The notes under the pieces are model-generated. The model searched no databases, was not told the DNA's origin, and saw only the letters and a program-made list of their open reading frames with translations. From the NCBI GenBank assembly GCA_017302455.1, contig JAFLDO010000012.1, positions 37,376 to 101,375 on the forward strand: 64,000 nucleotides of DNA. The letters are read 5' to 3'. Numbering within the stretch: the stretch's first letter is position 1; each line of letters begins with the position of its first letter. The stretch is from Accumulibacter sp. Its GTDB lineage: Bacteria > Pseudomonadota > Gammaproteobacteria > Burkholderiales > Rhodocyclaceae. Both the position numbers and the translations under genes were made by a program. Positions 42,907 to 53,155 of the stretch are shown piece after piece.

Positions 42907-45339
42907 TCAGGTGCGGGCCGACGGCCCGCGGACCAGGCAGAGCACGAACAACAGCAGGTTGCACGCCAGATAGACGAGGCCGATGGTGCCGATGGCGGCG
43001 GTGACGCTGAAGACCACCAACAGGCTGCCGACGAGTAGCGGGCCGAGGATGTTGCCGACCCGCTCGAGCGAGCTGAAGATCCCGAGCGTGCGACTGATGC
43101 CGACGCGTCTGGCAGCGGCCGATTCGCTGACCAGCGTCAACCGCGCGCCATAGCTCAGAGCCCCCGAAATGCTGAAGAGAACCAGGATGCCGACGAAGGC
43201 CAGCGGCGAGTGGATGAAGTGAAACATCAGCAGCGCGCTGCCGCCGAGGACGCCACCGACCAGCACCGGGATACGCTTGTCGCCGACTGTGTCGACCCAC
43301 TTGTTGATCAGCGGCGCCAGATAGATCATGCACAAGCCGTAAGGCATCATCAGACGGGCAATGTTCGACTGGCTGATCCCCGCCTCGCTGAGGAACAGCG
43401 GACTGGCGAAATAGAGAAAACCGGCCAGGCAAAGCGCCGCAGGGATGGCGCTGAGCAGCAGACTGGCAAGGAACTCGCGATCACCGAGGAGCGAGAACAG
43501 GCTCGCCTCGGTCGCGCCGGCGGCAACGACCGGGGCGCCGTCGGGCAGCGGCTGGCGGCGGCCGACGCTGCGCAGAAAGACGCAAGCGAACGCCAGCGCT
43601 ATCAGCATGAGCAGGGCGCCGACGACAAAAACGGCCCGCAAGCCGATCTTTTCCGCCAGCATGCCGCCGATCGCCGTGCTCGAGATGAAGCCGGCGTAAT
43701 AGCCGGCCTCCAGCCCGGTAATCGCGCTCGCACGGTTGCCGGCGGCGGACAGGCTGACGAGCACCGTCTGGGTTGACATGACTGCCAGACCGTAACCCAG
43801 GCCGACCAGCGCCCGGCAACCGGCGAGTTGCCAGCTCGTTTGTGCCAGGCTGCACAGGCCGACGCCGATACCGGTCAGCAGAACGCCGCAGACGAAGGAC
43901 GCGAACCAGTCGCCGCGCTCGAGCCAGTGGCCGCCGAGCGCCAGTCCGAGCGCCACGAGGAGCATCTCGACAGATAGCGGCAGCGCCATGCTCAACTCGC
44001 GCGGCAGCCCCGGCAGCGGCGCCAGTTGGCTGGCGTACAAGGGCAGGAACGAGAGCGACAGCGCCATTGCAAAGGCGTACAGGAAGGCGCCGGTACGCAC
44101 CGGCGCCGGCGCGGTGTCCGGTGCTGCACGGAGAACGGCGGCGGTGTCGAGGGCCACCAGGAAGAACACGAACTCGAAGCCGATCAGCAGCGAGACCAGC
44201 GCCACAGTCGCCAGGTCCAGGGCAAGGTCGAGACGGACCTTGTCGATCGCGGCCTTATCGATATCCAGGTGAATCGCGCCCACCGGTTTCCCTTCGCGCG
44301 CCAACGGCAGGTCGATCCGATAGCGCGGGTTCGCGCCAGCCCGTTCGCCACCGCCGGCCACGGTCTTCGTCGCGGAGGATTCCAGTCGATACAGGGGTCG
44401 CTTGTCGACGTCGACGATCGTTATCGCCGCCAACTCCGGGGTGTTGCCGAGGATGTCGTTGAGAAGCGTCTCGACCCTTACCAGCTTGTTGATCGGCACG
44501 CCGAGGTCGAGGATGCGATCGATATCTACCCGCAACAACTCGCCGAACTTCACCGACTCCTGCCGGACATCGTCGATATAGCAGTCTTCGAAATCGCTGA
44601 TCGCGTGGTACGAGAAGGCGACTTGCGAGCCCAGGAAGACCACCGCGGTGACGCCCAGGATCCGGCTCCTCAGCGCCTGTCCGTGCCGCCGACGGGCCAG
44701 CCAGAAGATGGCGGGAAGCAGCAAGCCGATGGCGAGGATTCCACTCAGCAGGCAGGTCGTCGCCAACTGAACACGCGCTGCGGCGACTTTCGCGCCCACC
44801 AGCGCCTTCGGCAGGTCGAGCCCGAGAAAGCCTTGCAGTTCGCCCGTCGCGCTGTCCTCGGCGGCGCTGACGATGGGAAACGTGAGGGAGTAGAACTCGG
44901 CGCGGTGCGTCACGACCACTGTCCCGGTAGCGGCCGTTGGCCAGCGGTCGGCGTCTGGCGTCTCTGTCATCGGCGCGCCGAGACTGAGCAGCAGTTCCCT
45001 CTCGGGGGAATAGACGGCCAGCTTCGTGATCTCCGGATTCTCGCCCTGTATCGCCGCCAGCAGGCGGTCCAGGCCTGAAAAACGGTCGAGACTCTTGCCG
45101 AAGGTCAACGAGCGCCTGATTTTCTCGACATGATAATCGCCGATGACCGTGTAGCTCGACAACAGGGACCGCGAATAAACCCGCTCCAGCGTCAGTATCG
45201 ACAGCGCCGCATTCAGCAGAAGTGCCGACAGCAGGGTGCCGGCGATGAACAGCGCAATCCGGCGAACGCAGCCGCCACTGCCGATCATAACCTGCGACGG
45301 CGGCTCGCTCATCCGCTCGTCGAGCGCTGCTTCAGACAC
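42907..45339 (-). CDS. MFS transporter with two N-terminal sensor modules
   Basis: An 810-residue protein. Two helix-flanked extracytoplasmic modules come first: helix at about 30-50, sensor 51-190, helices at about 192-215 and 227-247, sensor 250-365, helix at about 372-395. Both contain Cache-like text (LAVYSPERELLLSLG; ITIVDVDKRPLYRLESS). From about 415 a 12-helix major facilitator domain follows (GLGYGLAVMSTQTVLVSLSAAGNRASAITGLEAGYYAG). Typical MFS proteins are about 400 residues, so this is a sensor-transporter fusion. It overlaps the methyltransferase gene by 31 nt. Confidence 0.8.
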   Translation of the reverse strand: MSEAALDERMSEPPSQVMIGSGGCVRRIALFIAGTLLSALLLNAALSILTLERVYSRSLLSSYTVIGDYHVEKIRRSLTFGKSLDRFSGLDRLLAAIQGENPEITKLAVYSPERELLLSLGAPMTETPDADRWPTAATGTVVVTHRAEFYSLTFPIVSAAEDSATGELQGFLGLDLPKALVGAKVAAARVQLATTCLLSGILAIGLLLPAIFWLARRRHGQALRSRILGVTAVVFLGSQVAFSYHAISDFEDCYIDDVRQESVKFGELLRVDIDRILDLGVPINKLVRVETLLNDILGNTPELAAITIVDVDKRPLYRLESSATKTVAGGGERAGANPRYRIDLPLAREGKPVGAIHLDIDKAAIDKVRLDLALDLATVALVSLLIGFEFVFFLVALDTAAVLRAAPDTAPAPVRTGAFLYAFAMALSLSFLPLYASQLAPLPGLPRELSMALPLSVEMLLVALGLALGGHWLERGDWFASFVCGVLLTGIGVGLCSLAQTSWQLAGCRALVGLGYGLAVMSTQTVLVSLSAAGNRASAITGLEAGYYAGFISSTAIGGMLAEKIGLRAVFVVGALLMLIALAFACVFLRSVGRRQPLPDGAPVVAAGATEASLFSLLGDREFLASLLLSAIPAALCLAGFLYFASPLFLSEAGISQSNIARLMMPYGLCMIYLAPLINKWVDTVGDKRIPVLVGGVLGGSALLMFHFIHSPLAFVGILVLFSISGALSYGARLTLVSESAAARRVGISRTLGIFSSLERVGNILGPLLVGSLLVVFSVTAAIGTIGLVYLACNLLLFVLCLVRGPSART

Positions 45340-46112
45340 ACATAATGATCGAACGGCAGCACCTGCCCGGCAAGCTCCCTGATCAGCCGCACCTCGGCAA
45401 AGCCGGCCGCGCGCAACAGACGAATGAAGTCCTCGCTATAGACGGCCCGGTAGACCATGGGCCGCGAGCGTACACTCCAGCCCACGTCGTCTTCCTGCAC
45501 GAAAAGCACCTCGAAAGTCACAAACTCGCCGTGATAATCCCAAAGATCGAAAACCAGCAGCCGCCTGCCATCCACCTCATGAATCTGCCGCAGGTTGAAG
45601 CGCTTCCTCTCGGCGAATATCTGCCGATAATCACGGATGCTGAGGATGGCTATCCCCGGCCAGGCCAGCCGGGCGAAGATCTGTCGCACCGCTGCCCCGA
45701 GCTCGACCTCGGAAAGGAGCGCCGGCAGGGAGTTGTCGCAACTGATCACGGCATCGAAAGTCTCCGACACGACTTCATCCAGCTTGCGAACATCAGCGGC
45801 CAAAAAATTGATTTGCATAGCCAACCTGGCCGCCTCACGCTCCGCGCGTGCCAGCGACTTGCGGCTGATATCGGTGCCGGTCAGCCGATAGCCGAGCCTC
45901 GCCAGGCCCAGGCACTGGGTGCCGATGCCGCAGGTGCAGTCGAGTATGCTGCCTACCTCCCGCGCTGCATGCTCCCGCAACAGGTCGTCGAGCAGCTTTC
46001 CCTGCGCCGCCAGATAGCCGTCCCAATCGTCGAGGAGCAGCGCATAATCAGGCGCCAGTTGGTCGAACAGTTCTTCCTGGCGGACGCTGGAAATGTCGAT
46101 GAGTCGACTCAC
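45309..46112 (-). CDS. Class I SAM-dependent methyltransferase
   Basis: A 267-residue protein. Motif I is SILDCTCGIGTQCLGLARLGYRLTGTDIS. Motif IV is the FDAVISCDNSLPAL segment. The N terminus (DQLAPDYALLLDDWDGYLAAQGKLL) is typical of small-molecule methyltransferases related to glycine/sarcosine methyltransferase. The substrate is unknown. It is translationally overlapped with the sensor-MFS gene and starts 47 nt after the binding-protein gene. Confidence 0.88.
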   Translation of the reverse strand: MSRLIDISSVRQEELFDQLAPDYALLLDDWDGYLAAQGKLLDDLLREHAAREVGSILDCTCGIGTQCLGLARLGYRLTGTDISRKSLARAEREAARLAMQINFLAADVRKLDEVVSETFDAVISCDNSLPALLSEVELGAAVRQIFARLAWPGIAILSIRDYRQIFAERKRFNLRQIHEVDGRRLLVFDLWDYHGEFVTFEVLFVQEDDVGWSVRSRPMVYRAVYSEDFIRLLRAAGFAEVRLIRELAGQVLPFDHYVCLKQRSTSG

Positions 46113-46159
46113 GATTTTCCTCCTCTGCCGGCAGGCGGCTCGATCGACAATCGGCCGGA

Positions 46160-47308
46160 CTAGTCCTTGATGATCTCGTCGGCAGCCTCGAGGATATCGA
46201 CGGGCGGGTCGAAGCCGATTTTTCTCGCGGTGTTCAGATTGATGGCGATATTGGCGGGATCCTCGAACAATAGGGGCAGATCCCTGGGTTTGGCACCGTT
46301 CAGAATCTGCGCGATCTTGCGGGCCTGGTATTCCGCTTCATGCCGGTAGCCGGCCGTAGCGATACTCAGCAGGACACCTTTCTTCACTTCGGCCGAGCCG
46401 GTTTGCGAAAACACGGGGATTTTCTTCTGGTTGAAAATCTCGATCAATTGCGGCAGGGTTTGGTCATTCAGTCCCAACTGCTGAGTCAGGTAGAAGGCAT
46501 CGACGCGCGCAGCGAGTTCACGCGCACTCCGGATCAGCCATTTTTCCGCCTCGCCGCGGGATTTGAAATACCCGGGATGCTCGGCTTTGACGACCGTGAA
46601 ACCCTTCTTTCGGGCGACAACGTCAATGTCCTCGATCGCCGCATAGCTCCTGCCTTCCACCGTTCCCTCGAAGGCAACCCCAAGCTTCCGGAAGCCGACG
46701 ACATCGTGAAACAGGCGGACCTGCCTTTGATAGCGGCGTGGATCGACCCTCGCGGTGAGGCTGTCCCTGCCCGTATCCTGGTTGCTGTCGACGATGCGCG
46801 AGCGCAGGGGGTCCGATACGTCGACGACGACAACGGGAACCCGGTCGAACTCCTTGGGCATCTCCTTCATGTCGCTGCCGGCCCAGGTGCCAAAAGCAAG
46901 AATCATGTCGATGTCGGTTCGCTTGAGGATCTTCTGCTGGTTGGCGGCGCGACTCCTGTCCTGCCACCCCGAATCGAAGAAGGCATCGGGCGGAAACTCC
47001 AGGTAATCGCTCCACTCCTTGTGCGCGGCCAGATAGGCGAAAAGGTCCTGGGCGGTGCGCGTCGCCTCCGGCGGAATCGTGATCTGCCTGGCCCAGCCGT
47101 TGCGAGCAAGTGCATGGACCAGCGCCGCAAGAACCTCGTCGTACTCGAAGAACGGGCCACCTTGCAGGTAGGCGACGCGAAACTTGCCATGATTGTCCTT
47201 CAGCCGTGGGGCAGTCGGATAATCCTTGGCGAATGCGGTCGCCGACAGCCAGCACAGGATCAGGACGATCCACAGTTGCCGCCCGAATCTAACGAGTCTT
47301 CTGCTCAT
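46160..47308 (-). CDS. ABC-type periplasmic substrate-binding protein (PF04392-like)
   Basis: A 382-residue protein starting MSRRLVRFGRQLWIVLILCWLSATAFA, a Sec signal peptide. The mature part has the two-lobe pattern of the ABC_sub_bind/TrpX family: FRVAYLQGGPFFEYDEVL, VPVVVVDVSDPL, GVAFEGTVEGRSYAAIEDI, IPVFSQTGSAEVKKGVLLSIATAGYRHE, and NLNTARKIGFDPP near the end. No permease or ATPase gene is adjacent, so it may feed a sensor (such as the following Cache-MFS protein) rather than a transporter. It is the first gene of the seven-gene run. Confidence 0.85.
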   Translation of the reverse strand: MSRRLVRFGRQLWIVLILCWLSATAFAKDYPTAPRLKDNHGKFRVAYLQGGPFFEYDEVLAALVHALARNGWARQITIPPEATRTAQDLFAYLAAHKEWSDYLEFPPDAFFDSGWQDRSRAANQQKILKRTDIDMILAFGTWAGSDMKEMPKEFDRVPVVVVDVSDPLRSRIVDSNQDTGRDSLTARVDPRRYQRQVRLFHDVVGFRKLGVAFEGTVEGRSYAAIEDIDVVARKKGFTVVKAEHPGYFKSRGEAEKWLIRSARELAARVDAFYLTQQLGLNDQTLPQLIEIFNQKKIPVFSQTGSAEVKKGVLLSIATAGYRHEAEYQARKIAQILNGAKPRDLPLLFEDPANIAINLNTARKIGFDPPVDILEAADEIIKD

Positions 47309-47555
47309 CACCACGCGATCCCCTAACAGACCACCCCGGCCGATCTGGCGATGGCACGGGAGATCGTCCAGCCACCGCTGCCTGGCCGCGATGGCCACCT
47401 GAGGCGTGTCCGATCCAGCGATTATAGTCGTTAAAGCAAGGCTGCAGTCTCGGCACGTCGTGCCGCAGAGAGCCACTCAGCGCATCGTTGTCGGACGGGC
47501 TATGGCGCGCTTCTCCTCTCGGCGTGCCCAGCGGTCATCGTGCCGGCCCGCAAAC

Positions 47556-48188
47556 TCAGCGTCCGAGCACCGGGAAGAGTTTGATCAAGCCGTCCGCCAT
47601 GACCTCGACGGCAATCGCCGCAAGGATCAGGCCCATCAACCGGGTCATCACGTTGATCCCGGTCTGGCCCATGAACTTGCCGATGCGCCCGGCCGCCGAC
47701 AGCGCCAACCACGTCGCCAGACCAATCACCATACCGTAGGCGACGAGAACGCCGAGTTCCCAGACGTGCCTGGCCTTCTCGGCGTAGATCACCACCGTCG
47801 ATATCGACGCCGGCCCAGTGAGCAAGGGAATGGTGAGGGGAACGACGGCAATGCTGGCTCCCGAATCGGCGCGAATGGCGCCTTCGTCGACATCCTGCGA
47901 ACGCGACTCGGCCGGTTGCGCGTTGAGCATGTGCATCGAACTGATCAGCAGCAGCATGCCGCCACCCACCTGGAACGAGGCCAGCGAAATCCCGAAGAAC
48001 TCGAGCACCTTGAGGCCCGCCAGGGCGCTCGTGGCGATGACGACGAAGGCCGTGAAGGCGGCGACACGGGCCGTCTTCGCTCGCTGCGCGAGGCTCAGAT
48101 TGCGCGTGAAATGGATGAAGAACGGAATCACGCCGACGGGATTGACGATCGCCAGCAGCGTGATCAGCGGTTTGATCGGGAAATCCAT
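47556..48188 (-). CDS. MarC-family inner-membrane protein
   Basis: A 210-residue protein with six membrane helices. ITLLAIVNPVGVIPFFIHFTRN and IAVVPLTIPLLTGPASISTVVIY are the two repeated N-P and G-P motifs of the MarC/UPF0056 family. Its function is unsettled, and the old link to multiple antibiotic resistance is not supported. It stands alone, with about 250 nt on the left and 297 nt on the right containing nothing I recognise. Confidence 0.92.
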   Translation of the reverse strand: MDFPIKPLITLLAIVNPVGVIPFFIHFTRNLSLAQRAKTARVAAFTAFVVIATSALAGLKVLEFFGISLASFQVGGGMLLLISSMHMLNAQPAESRSQDVDEGAIRADSGASIAVVPLTIPLLTGPASISTVVIYAEKARHVWELGVLVAYGMVIGLATWLALSAAGRIGKFMGQTGINVMTRLMGLILAAIAVEVMADGLIKLFPVLGR

Positions 48189-48485
48189 GGCCGGAAGACG
48201 GCCCGGCTGGCAGCCGGACGAGGGTTGGCGAAGGACGCAGTCTAACCCGATAGCCGGTCGCCGGCGTTACCTGCGTGGCCTGCGTGTTGGCCCACCGCGG
48301 CCGCATGCGCAGCGGTCGCGCGAGCTATCGCTCGGTTCGCCCGCCAACGAAAGCAACGAAAGGGGAATGCGCCTGTCGCCGGCCGCTTCCCCAAACGCTG
48401 GAAGCAGGCCGGCCACAGACCGAGAGCGAAGATCGACGCGGTCCCTACTGACGCGAGTCCCCGCCGCTCAGCCGCTCAAGTGGAG

Positions 48486-49067
48486 TTAGCGCTTGCCGCG
48501 CCGCGCTGCGCCCAGACCTACCAGACCGAGCGCCAGCAGCGCGAGTGCGCCGGGTTCGGGCACGGAAGAGCGGGTATTGGTGAAGGAGAAGCTCAAGTCG
48601 TTGTAGTCGTAAGGGCCACCTTTCAGATCCTCGAAGCTCACCAGTGCTTCGTTCGGTAGCCAGTTGCCCTCGACACGGGCGTGCGCTTGAGCATCGGCGT
48701 TGCGGGCGGCAGGTCCGGTGAAGAAGTCGTCGCCCGTGTTGTTGACGTGCAGGCGGAAGATCAGTTCGACGCCGACCGCGAACGAGCCGAGGTTTTTCGT
48801 GCTGCCCACCGCCGAGCCATGGTTGTTGAAGATAAACAGATCGTTGCCGAAGATTCCATCGTCACCAGGATTGCCAGCGGCATCGCGCATCAGGTAAAGG
48901 TCGTTGCTGTACGACGCCGAATTCCCCTGATAGGTGGCCACGATCGGATCGGTGCTGCCGACGATGACCTTGAGGCCCTCGTTACCGGGAGCGGCGATCG
49001 GGAAGGCGTTCGCCGCCAGCGGAAGCGCCGCGAGCGCGGCGACGAGAAGCGGGACAAATTTCTTCAT
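48486..49067 (-). CDS. PEP-CTERM sorted exported protein
   Basis: A 193-residue protein with start MKKFVPLLVAALAALPLAANAFP, a signal peptide. The C terminus SSVPEPGALALLALGLVGLGAARRGKR has the PEP motif, a hydrophobic helix and a basic tail, which is the signal processed by exosortase (EpsH/XrtA). The body contains PYDYNDLSFSF, a DUF4114-like pattern found in such proteins. It would be anchored or released with exopolysaccharide. No exosortase is nearby. Confidence 0.9.
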   Translation of the reverse strand: MKKFVPLLVAALAALPLAANAFPIAAPGNEGLKVIVGSTDPIVATYQGNSASYSNDLYLMRDAAGNPGDDGIFGNDLFIFNNHGSAVGSTKNLGSFAVGVELIFRLHVNNTGDDFFTGPAARNADAQAHARVEGNWLPNEALVSFEDLKGGPYDYNDLSFSFTNTRSSVPEPGALALLALGLVGLGAARRGKR

Positions 49068-49352
49068 GGGGTGCTCTCTTTCAGTTGTCTGTTGGGTTGT
49101 CAGGGTTTCAATGACCCGGGCGATGCGTTGTGAGTGACAATAAGCACGATGTGTGCCAGAAACCCCATCACGCCGAACTAGCACATTAATTCCGTGTGGT
49201 GGAGCATGCCTGCAGGTTCCGCGGGAAGCTGCCGACACGGCTTGCCGCGCCGACTGTCAAAATTCCCGACACGCGCAGCTTGTCGATGCCGAGCACCGGC
49301 GTGACAGGCTTGGGGGTAAGATCTGTCGCTTCCCTTCTCGCGAAGCGCTTCG

Positions 49353-50213
49353 ATGCAATCCCTGTGGATGGTCCTTGCCAGCCTGCTGTTCGCCTGCATG
49401 GGAGTATGCGTGAAGCTAGCCGCGGCCACCCACTCGGCAATCGAGATCGTCTTCTACCGCAGCTTCCTGTCGCTGATTCTCATGTTCGCCCTCGTCAAGC
49501 TGCGTGGCGTTCCGCTCGGGACGCCGCACTGGCGTTGGCAGGTGAGCCGTGGCGCCCTCGGCTTCTCGGCGCTATGTACCTACCTCTGGGCGATCACCCT
49601 GCTGCCGCTGGCGACGGCAGTGACGCTCAACTACACCTCGGCAATCTTCCTGGCCATCTACCTGGCGCTGTCCGGCATGCGCCTGACGGCAGGAATCCTC
49701 GGAGCGCTGGCCTTGGGGCTGGCGGGTGTCGGCCTGCTCCTGAAGCCGACGCTGAACGCCGACCAGTTGGTCGGGGGCCTGATCGGTCTCGCCTCGGGTG
49801 TGCTGGCCGGTATGGCCTACTTCAGTGTCCGCGAACTGGGTTCGCGCGGCGAACCGGAAACCCGCACGGTCTTCTACTTCTCGCTGGTCTCGTCGGTCTG
49901 TGCCAGCGTCTGGCTGCTGCTGTCGGAAATTCATCCGGTGGACCTGCGCAGCGGCTCGCTGCTCGCCGGTGTCGCCACCTTCGCTACCGCCGCCCAGCTT
50001 GCGATGACCCGTGCCTACGCCGGCACGCGCACGCTGATGGCTGCCGCGCTGGCCTACAGCACGGTCGTTTTCGCCAGCTTGTTCGGCATGATTCTCTGGA
50101 ACGAAACGCCGGATGGCGTCGCCTGGCTGGCCATCGGCCTGATCATCCTGTCCGGGCTGGCGGCGACGCATTTCTCGCGTGCCGGGCCGGCGCCCGCGGC
50201 GCCGGCCCCCTGA
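49353..50213 (+). CDS. EamA-family (DMT) transporter
   Basis: A 286-residue protein with ten membrane helices in two EamA repeats, starting MQSLWMVLASLLFACMGVCVKLAAA. LALGLAGVGLLLKPTL and LAMTRAYAGTRTLMAAALAYSTVVFASLFGMILWNE are typical of the second-repeat boundary of RhaT/YdcZ-like exporters. It probably exports a metabolite; the substrate is unknown. It is divergent from the PEP-CTERM gene across 285 nt. Confidence 0.88.
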   Translation: MQSLWMVLASLLFACMGVCVKLAAATHSAIEIVFYRSFLSLILMFALVKLRGVPLGTPHWRWQVSRGALGFSALCTYLWAITLLPLATAVTLNYTSAIFLAIYLALSGMRLTAGILGALALGLAGVGLLLKPTLNADQLVGGLIGLASGVLAGMAYFSVRELGSRGEPETRTVFYFSLVSSVCASVWLLLSEIHPVDLRSGSLLAGVATFATAAQLAMTRAYAGTRTLMAAALAYSTVVFASLFGMILWNETPDGVAWLAIGLIILSGLAATHFSRAGPAPAAPAP

Positions 50214-50585
50214 GACACGGGGCAACGGCAGACCTTGCTTGCTTGCTTGCTCGATCGCTCGACCCACCGAGGGCGGGCCTGGAGCGGCAGAGGCCGGCAG
50301 GGACGTGGTGACGGCGCAGCGGCGTCGCCGCTTGCGCGCTGAGCATTACTGTGCAGGAAATGGGGAGGACATCCGCCATTTGGCTTTCTGGTATCCTTTG
50401 CCTGCAGTCATCATGGAATCGTCGGGCCCGTGGCCAACCCTCGGAGGCCAGCCGCCAGTACGGCGCGCTCGGACCAGACAGCGGCACCTCCCCGATGATT
50501 CGCATCGGTGACCGCTGACTTTGCGCCAATACAGAGTGCCGGACCCGCGGTCGTGCCGGCCCCATCATTCGCTGGAGGGATCGCC
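50214..50585. other. Intergenic region before the chemoreceptor gene
   Basis: No gene is supported in these 372 nt. A short TTGC tandem run occurs near 50235. I looked for a c-di-GMP riboswitch and did not recognise one. A GGAGGGATC ribosome-binding site precedes the ATG at 50586. Confidence 0.45.
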
Positions 50586-52226
50586 ATGATCGGCTTGCCG
50601 CGAAACATGTCGCTGAAGACTCGTCTTTATGCTTTGCTCATCAGCATGCTGCTGGGGCTGTTCGCCCTGGGAGCTTACTCGGTTTATGAGCTGCGCCAGC
50701 AGATGCTGGGCGAAAAGCGCCTGGCGATACGGGCCGTCGTCAACTCCGCCATCGGCGTTCTCCAGCACCAGCACGAGCTTCAGCAGGCCGGCAAGCTGAC
50801 GCAGGAGGAGGCTCAGCAACTGGCGAAGGACAGCCTGCGCAACAGTCGCTTCAACGCCGAGGACTATCTGTTCATCTATGATTTCGCCGGCACCACGATG
50901 ATGCACGGCACCCGACCCGAAAGGGAGGGCAAGAACACGCTGGAGACCAAGGACCCAACCGGCAAGGCCTACATCAAGGACTGGATCGACCTGCTCAAGC
51001 GCAACGGTGAAGCCAGCATGGACTACGCGTTCGCCAAGCCGGGGAGCGACAAGCCGATTCCGAAGATTGCCTATGCCAAGGTCTTTGCACCCTGGGGCTG
51101 GTGGGTGGCCACCGGTGTATACATCGAGGACGTGGACGCCGCTTTCTGGGAAAACGCCAGCAAGAGCATCGCCTTCGTGGCCGTGGCTGGCGTCCTCCTG
51201 GGTATTCTCGGCTGGACGATCAACCGCAGTGTTCAGCAGCAGCTCGGCGGCGAGCCGGCGCTGGCCGCCGCGCAGGTCGAACAGTTTGCCCAGGGCGACC
51301 TGACGCGCAGCATCACTTCCACCAGCACTGCCCCCGGCAACCTGCTGGGCGCGCTCGCCACCATGCAGACCCGGCTGCAGGGTGTCGTGCACGAGATCAA
51401 CCAGGGGACTGCCGTGCTCGTCAAGGAGTCCGGAGAGTTATCCGTCGCGGCCGAGGAGATCAGTCTGGCCGCGCGCAATCAGGCCGAATCGAGTGCCGCG
51501 ACAGCGGCTTCCATCGAAGAACTGACCGTCAGCATCAACGAGGTCTCCGAAATTGCCCGGACAACCGAGGAGAACTCGCGCCAGACGGCCGACCTAGCGA
51601 GCCGGGGTGCCCAGGTGGTCCGCCTCGCCGCCGGCGAGATCGAGAGCATCGCCGTCGCGGTGGCCGACTCGACGACGCGTATCCACGCACTGGTGGGCCG
51701 CTCGCAGGAGATCGGCACCATCACCCAAGTGATCAAGGAGATTGCCGATCAGACCAATCTGCTCGCCCTCAACGCCGCGATCGAGGCCGCGCGCGCTGGC
51801 GAACAGGGGCGTGGTTTCGCCGTCGTTGCGGACGAGGTACGCAAACTGGCCGAACGCACGACCCAGGCTACGGCCCGCATCAGCCAGATGGTGAGCACGA
51901 TTCAGGGGGACACCAGCGAAACCGTGCAGGCGATGCAGAGCGCCGAGCCGAAGGTGCGCCAGGGCCGGGAACTCGCCTTGCAGGCGACCGGCGTGCTCGA
52001 CGAGATCGAGCGCCATGCCGAGGATTCGCTGGCCAGGGCGCGCGACGTAGCCAACGCCACTCGGGAGCAGGCGATTGCCGCTACCGGCATCGCCGGTCAC
52101 GTCGAGAACATCGCGTCGATGACCGAGGAGACCGACGCCGCGACCCGGAACAATGCTGCGGCCGCCCAGGAACTGAAGAATGTGGCTGCCAGCTTGCAGG
52201 CTGCCGTGGCCTACTTCAAGGTATGA
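50586..52226 (+). CDS. Methyl-accepting chemotaxis protein with single Cache domain
   Basis: A 546-residue receptor. The start is ATG 50586 ([36 protein letters not shown], first membrane helix). The periplasmic part has an sCache_2 domain ([47 protein letters not shown]). A second helix follows, then a poorly conserved HAMP-like linker and a signalling domain with the hairpin tip [41 protein letters not shown]. Ligands of this Cache type are often small organic acids; the actual ligand is not known. Confidence 0.93.
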   Translation: MIGLPRNMSLKTRLYALLISMLLGLFALGAYSVYELRQQMLGEKRLAIRAVVNSAIGVLQHQHELQQAGKLTQEEAQQLAKDSLRNSRFNAEDYLFIYDFAGTTMMHGTRPEREGKNTLETKDPTGKAYIKDWIDLLKRNGEASMDYAFAKPGSDKPIPKIAYAKVFAPWGWWVATGVYIEDVDAAFWENASKSIAFVAVAGVLLGILGWTINRSVQQQLGGEPALAAAQVEQFAQGDLTRSITSTSTAPGNLLGALATMQTRLQGVVHEINQGTAVLVKESGELSVAAEEISLAARNQAESSAATAASIEELTVSINEVSEIARTTEENSRQTADLASRGAQVVRLAAGEIESIAVAVADSTTRIHALVGRSQEIGTITQVIKEIADQTNLLALNAAIEAARAGEQGRGFAVVADEVRKLAERTTQATARISQMVSTIQGDTSETVQAMQSAEPKVRQGRELALQATGVLDEIERHAEDSLARARDVANATREQAIAATGIAGHVENIASMTEETDAATRNNAAAAQELKNVAASLQAAVAYFKV

Positions 52227-52617
52227 CCGACGCCGAAGCTCACTCGCCAACGCTTGCCATCGCCAACTCGCCCCCCTGCCCCAGGAAGCGTGGCGACCGG
52301 CTGGGGCCGTGCCCGCTCAACGCTCCTGACGTGGCCCCGCCCTTCCCGCGGGCGATCAGCCAAAGCGACGGTCCACGCCTGGCATGGTCTGAACTTCGCT
52401 CGCGGGCCAGCTGACGCGTAACGCCGCGCCGCAGGCGCGTGCCGGCACCGCCGGATTCCGGATTCACCTTGACCGATGCGTCTGATTTTCCTATCCTGCG
52501 AACGTATGCTGGTGTTGTCCAATCCGTATTTCTCCCTGTTTCTCTGCGTTCTTGCACGCCTGCACTCAGCAATTTTTGCCGACACGTTTACCGACATCGC
52601 TACCCAAGGGGATCACC
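52227..52617. other. Intergenic region after the chemoreceptor gene
   Basis: No supported gene in about 390 nt. Only short, non-family frames are present. A weak AAGGGGATCACC site precedes the ATG at 52618. Confidence 0.45.
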
Positions 52618-53103
52618 ATGACTGAAGACAAGAGCACGACCAAGAGAGCGTCCACCACCAAGAAGGCTGTGGCGAGCGCGACGACCACGGACAATACGCC
52701 GGCCAAGGCGCCGGCGGTAAAGAAGGCCCCGGCAGTTGCTGCCGAAAAGGCGACCCCGGCGACTACGCCCGAGAAAGCAGCCCCGGCCAAGAAAGCGGTT
52801 GCGACGACGAGCGCTGCCCCTAAGAGCCAAGCGCCGGCAGCCAGCGCGGCGCCTGCGGCCAGCGTGGCCGCGAGTGCACCCAGCGCTCCGGCGGCGGCCG
52901 CTGTCGCAGCACCTCAAAGCCCGCCTGCGGTGACCGTCGCCAGCCCGGCAGCGAGCCAGCCAAGTGCCGAGGAACGCTATCGCATGGTCGAGTCCGCCGC
53001 CTATTTCATTGCCGAGAAGGATGGTTTTCAGGGATGTTCCGCCCATTACTGGTCCCTCGCCGAGCAGCAAATCGCCGCCCAGCTGGGCGAAGCGAGTACC
53101 TAG
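52618..53103 (+). CDS. DUF2934 protein with Lys/Ala/Pro-rich N-terminal tail
   Basis: A 161-residue protein. The first 115 residues are low-complexity Ala/Lys/Pro/Thr (TKKAVASATT, KKAPAVAAEK, PAKKAV), like histone H1-type bacterial tails. The last 45 residues (AEERYRMVESAAYFIAEKDGFQGCSAHYWSLAEQQIAAQL) match DUF2934, a short domain found in many proteobacteria. DNA binding by the basic tail is plausible but unproven. The next gene begins 52 nt later. Confidence 0.75.
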   Translation: MTEDKSTTKRASTTKKAVASATTTDNTPAKAPAVKKAPAVAAEKATPATTPEKAAPAKKAVATTSAAPKSQAPAASAAPAASVAASAPSAPAAAAVAAPQSPPAVTVASPAASQPSAEERYRMVESAAYFIAEKDGFQGCSAHYWSLAEQQIAAQLGEAST

Positions 53104-53155
53104 CATCGACGGCATCCGGCATGCCGGGGGCCTGCAGCGAGACGAGGACAAGAAC

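Noticed and set aside
50230..50260. TTGC tandem repeats after the EamA gene
   Set aside because: Only a few copies and outside any gene; too short to interpret.
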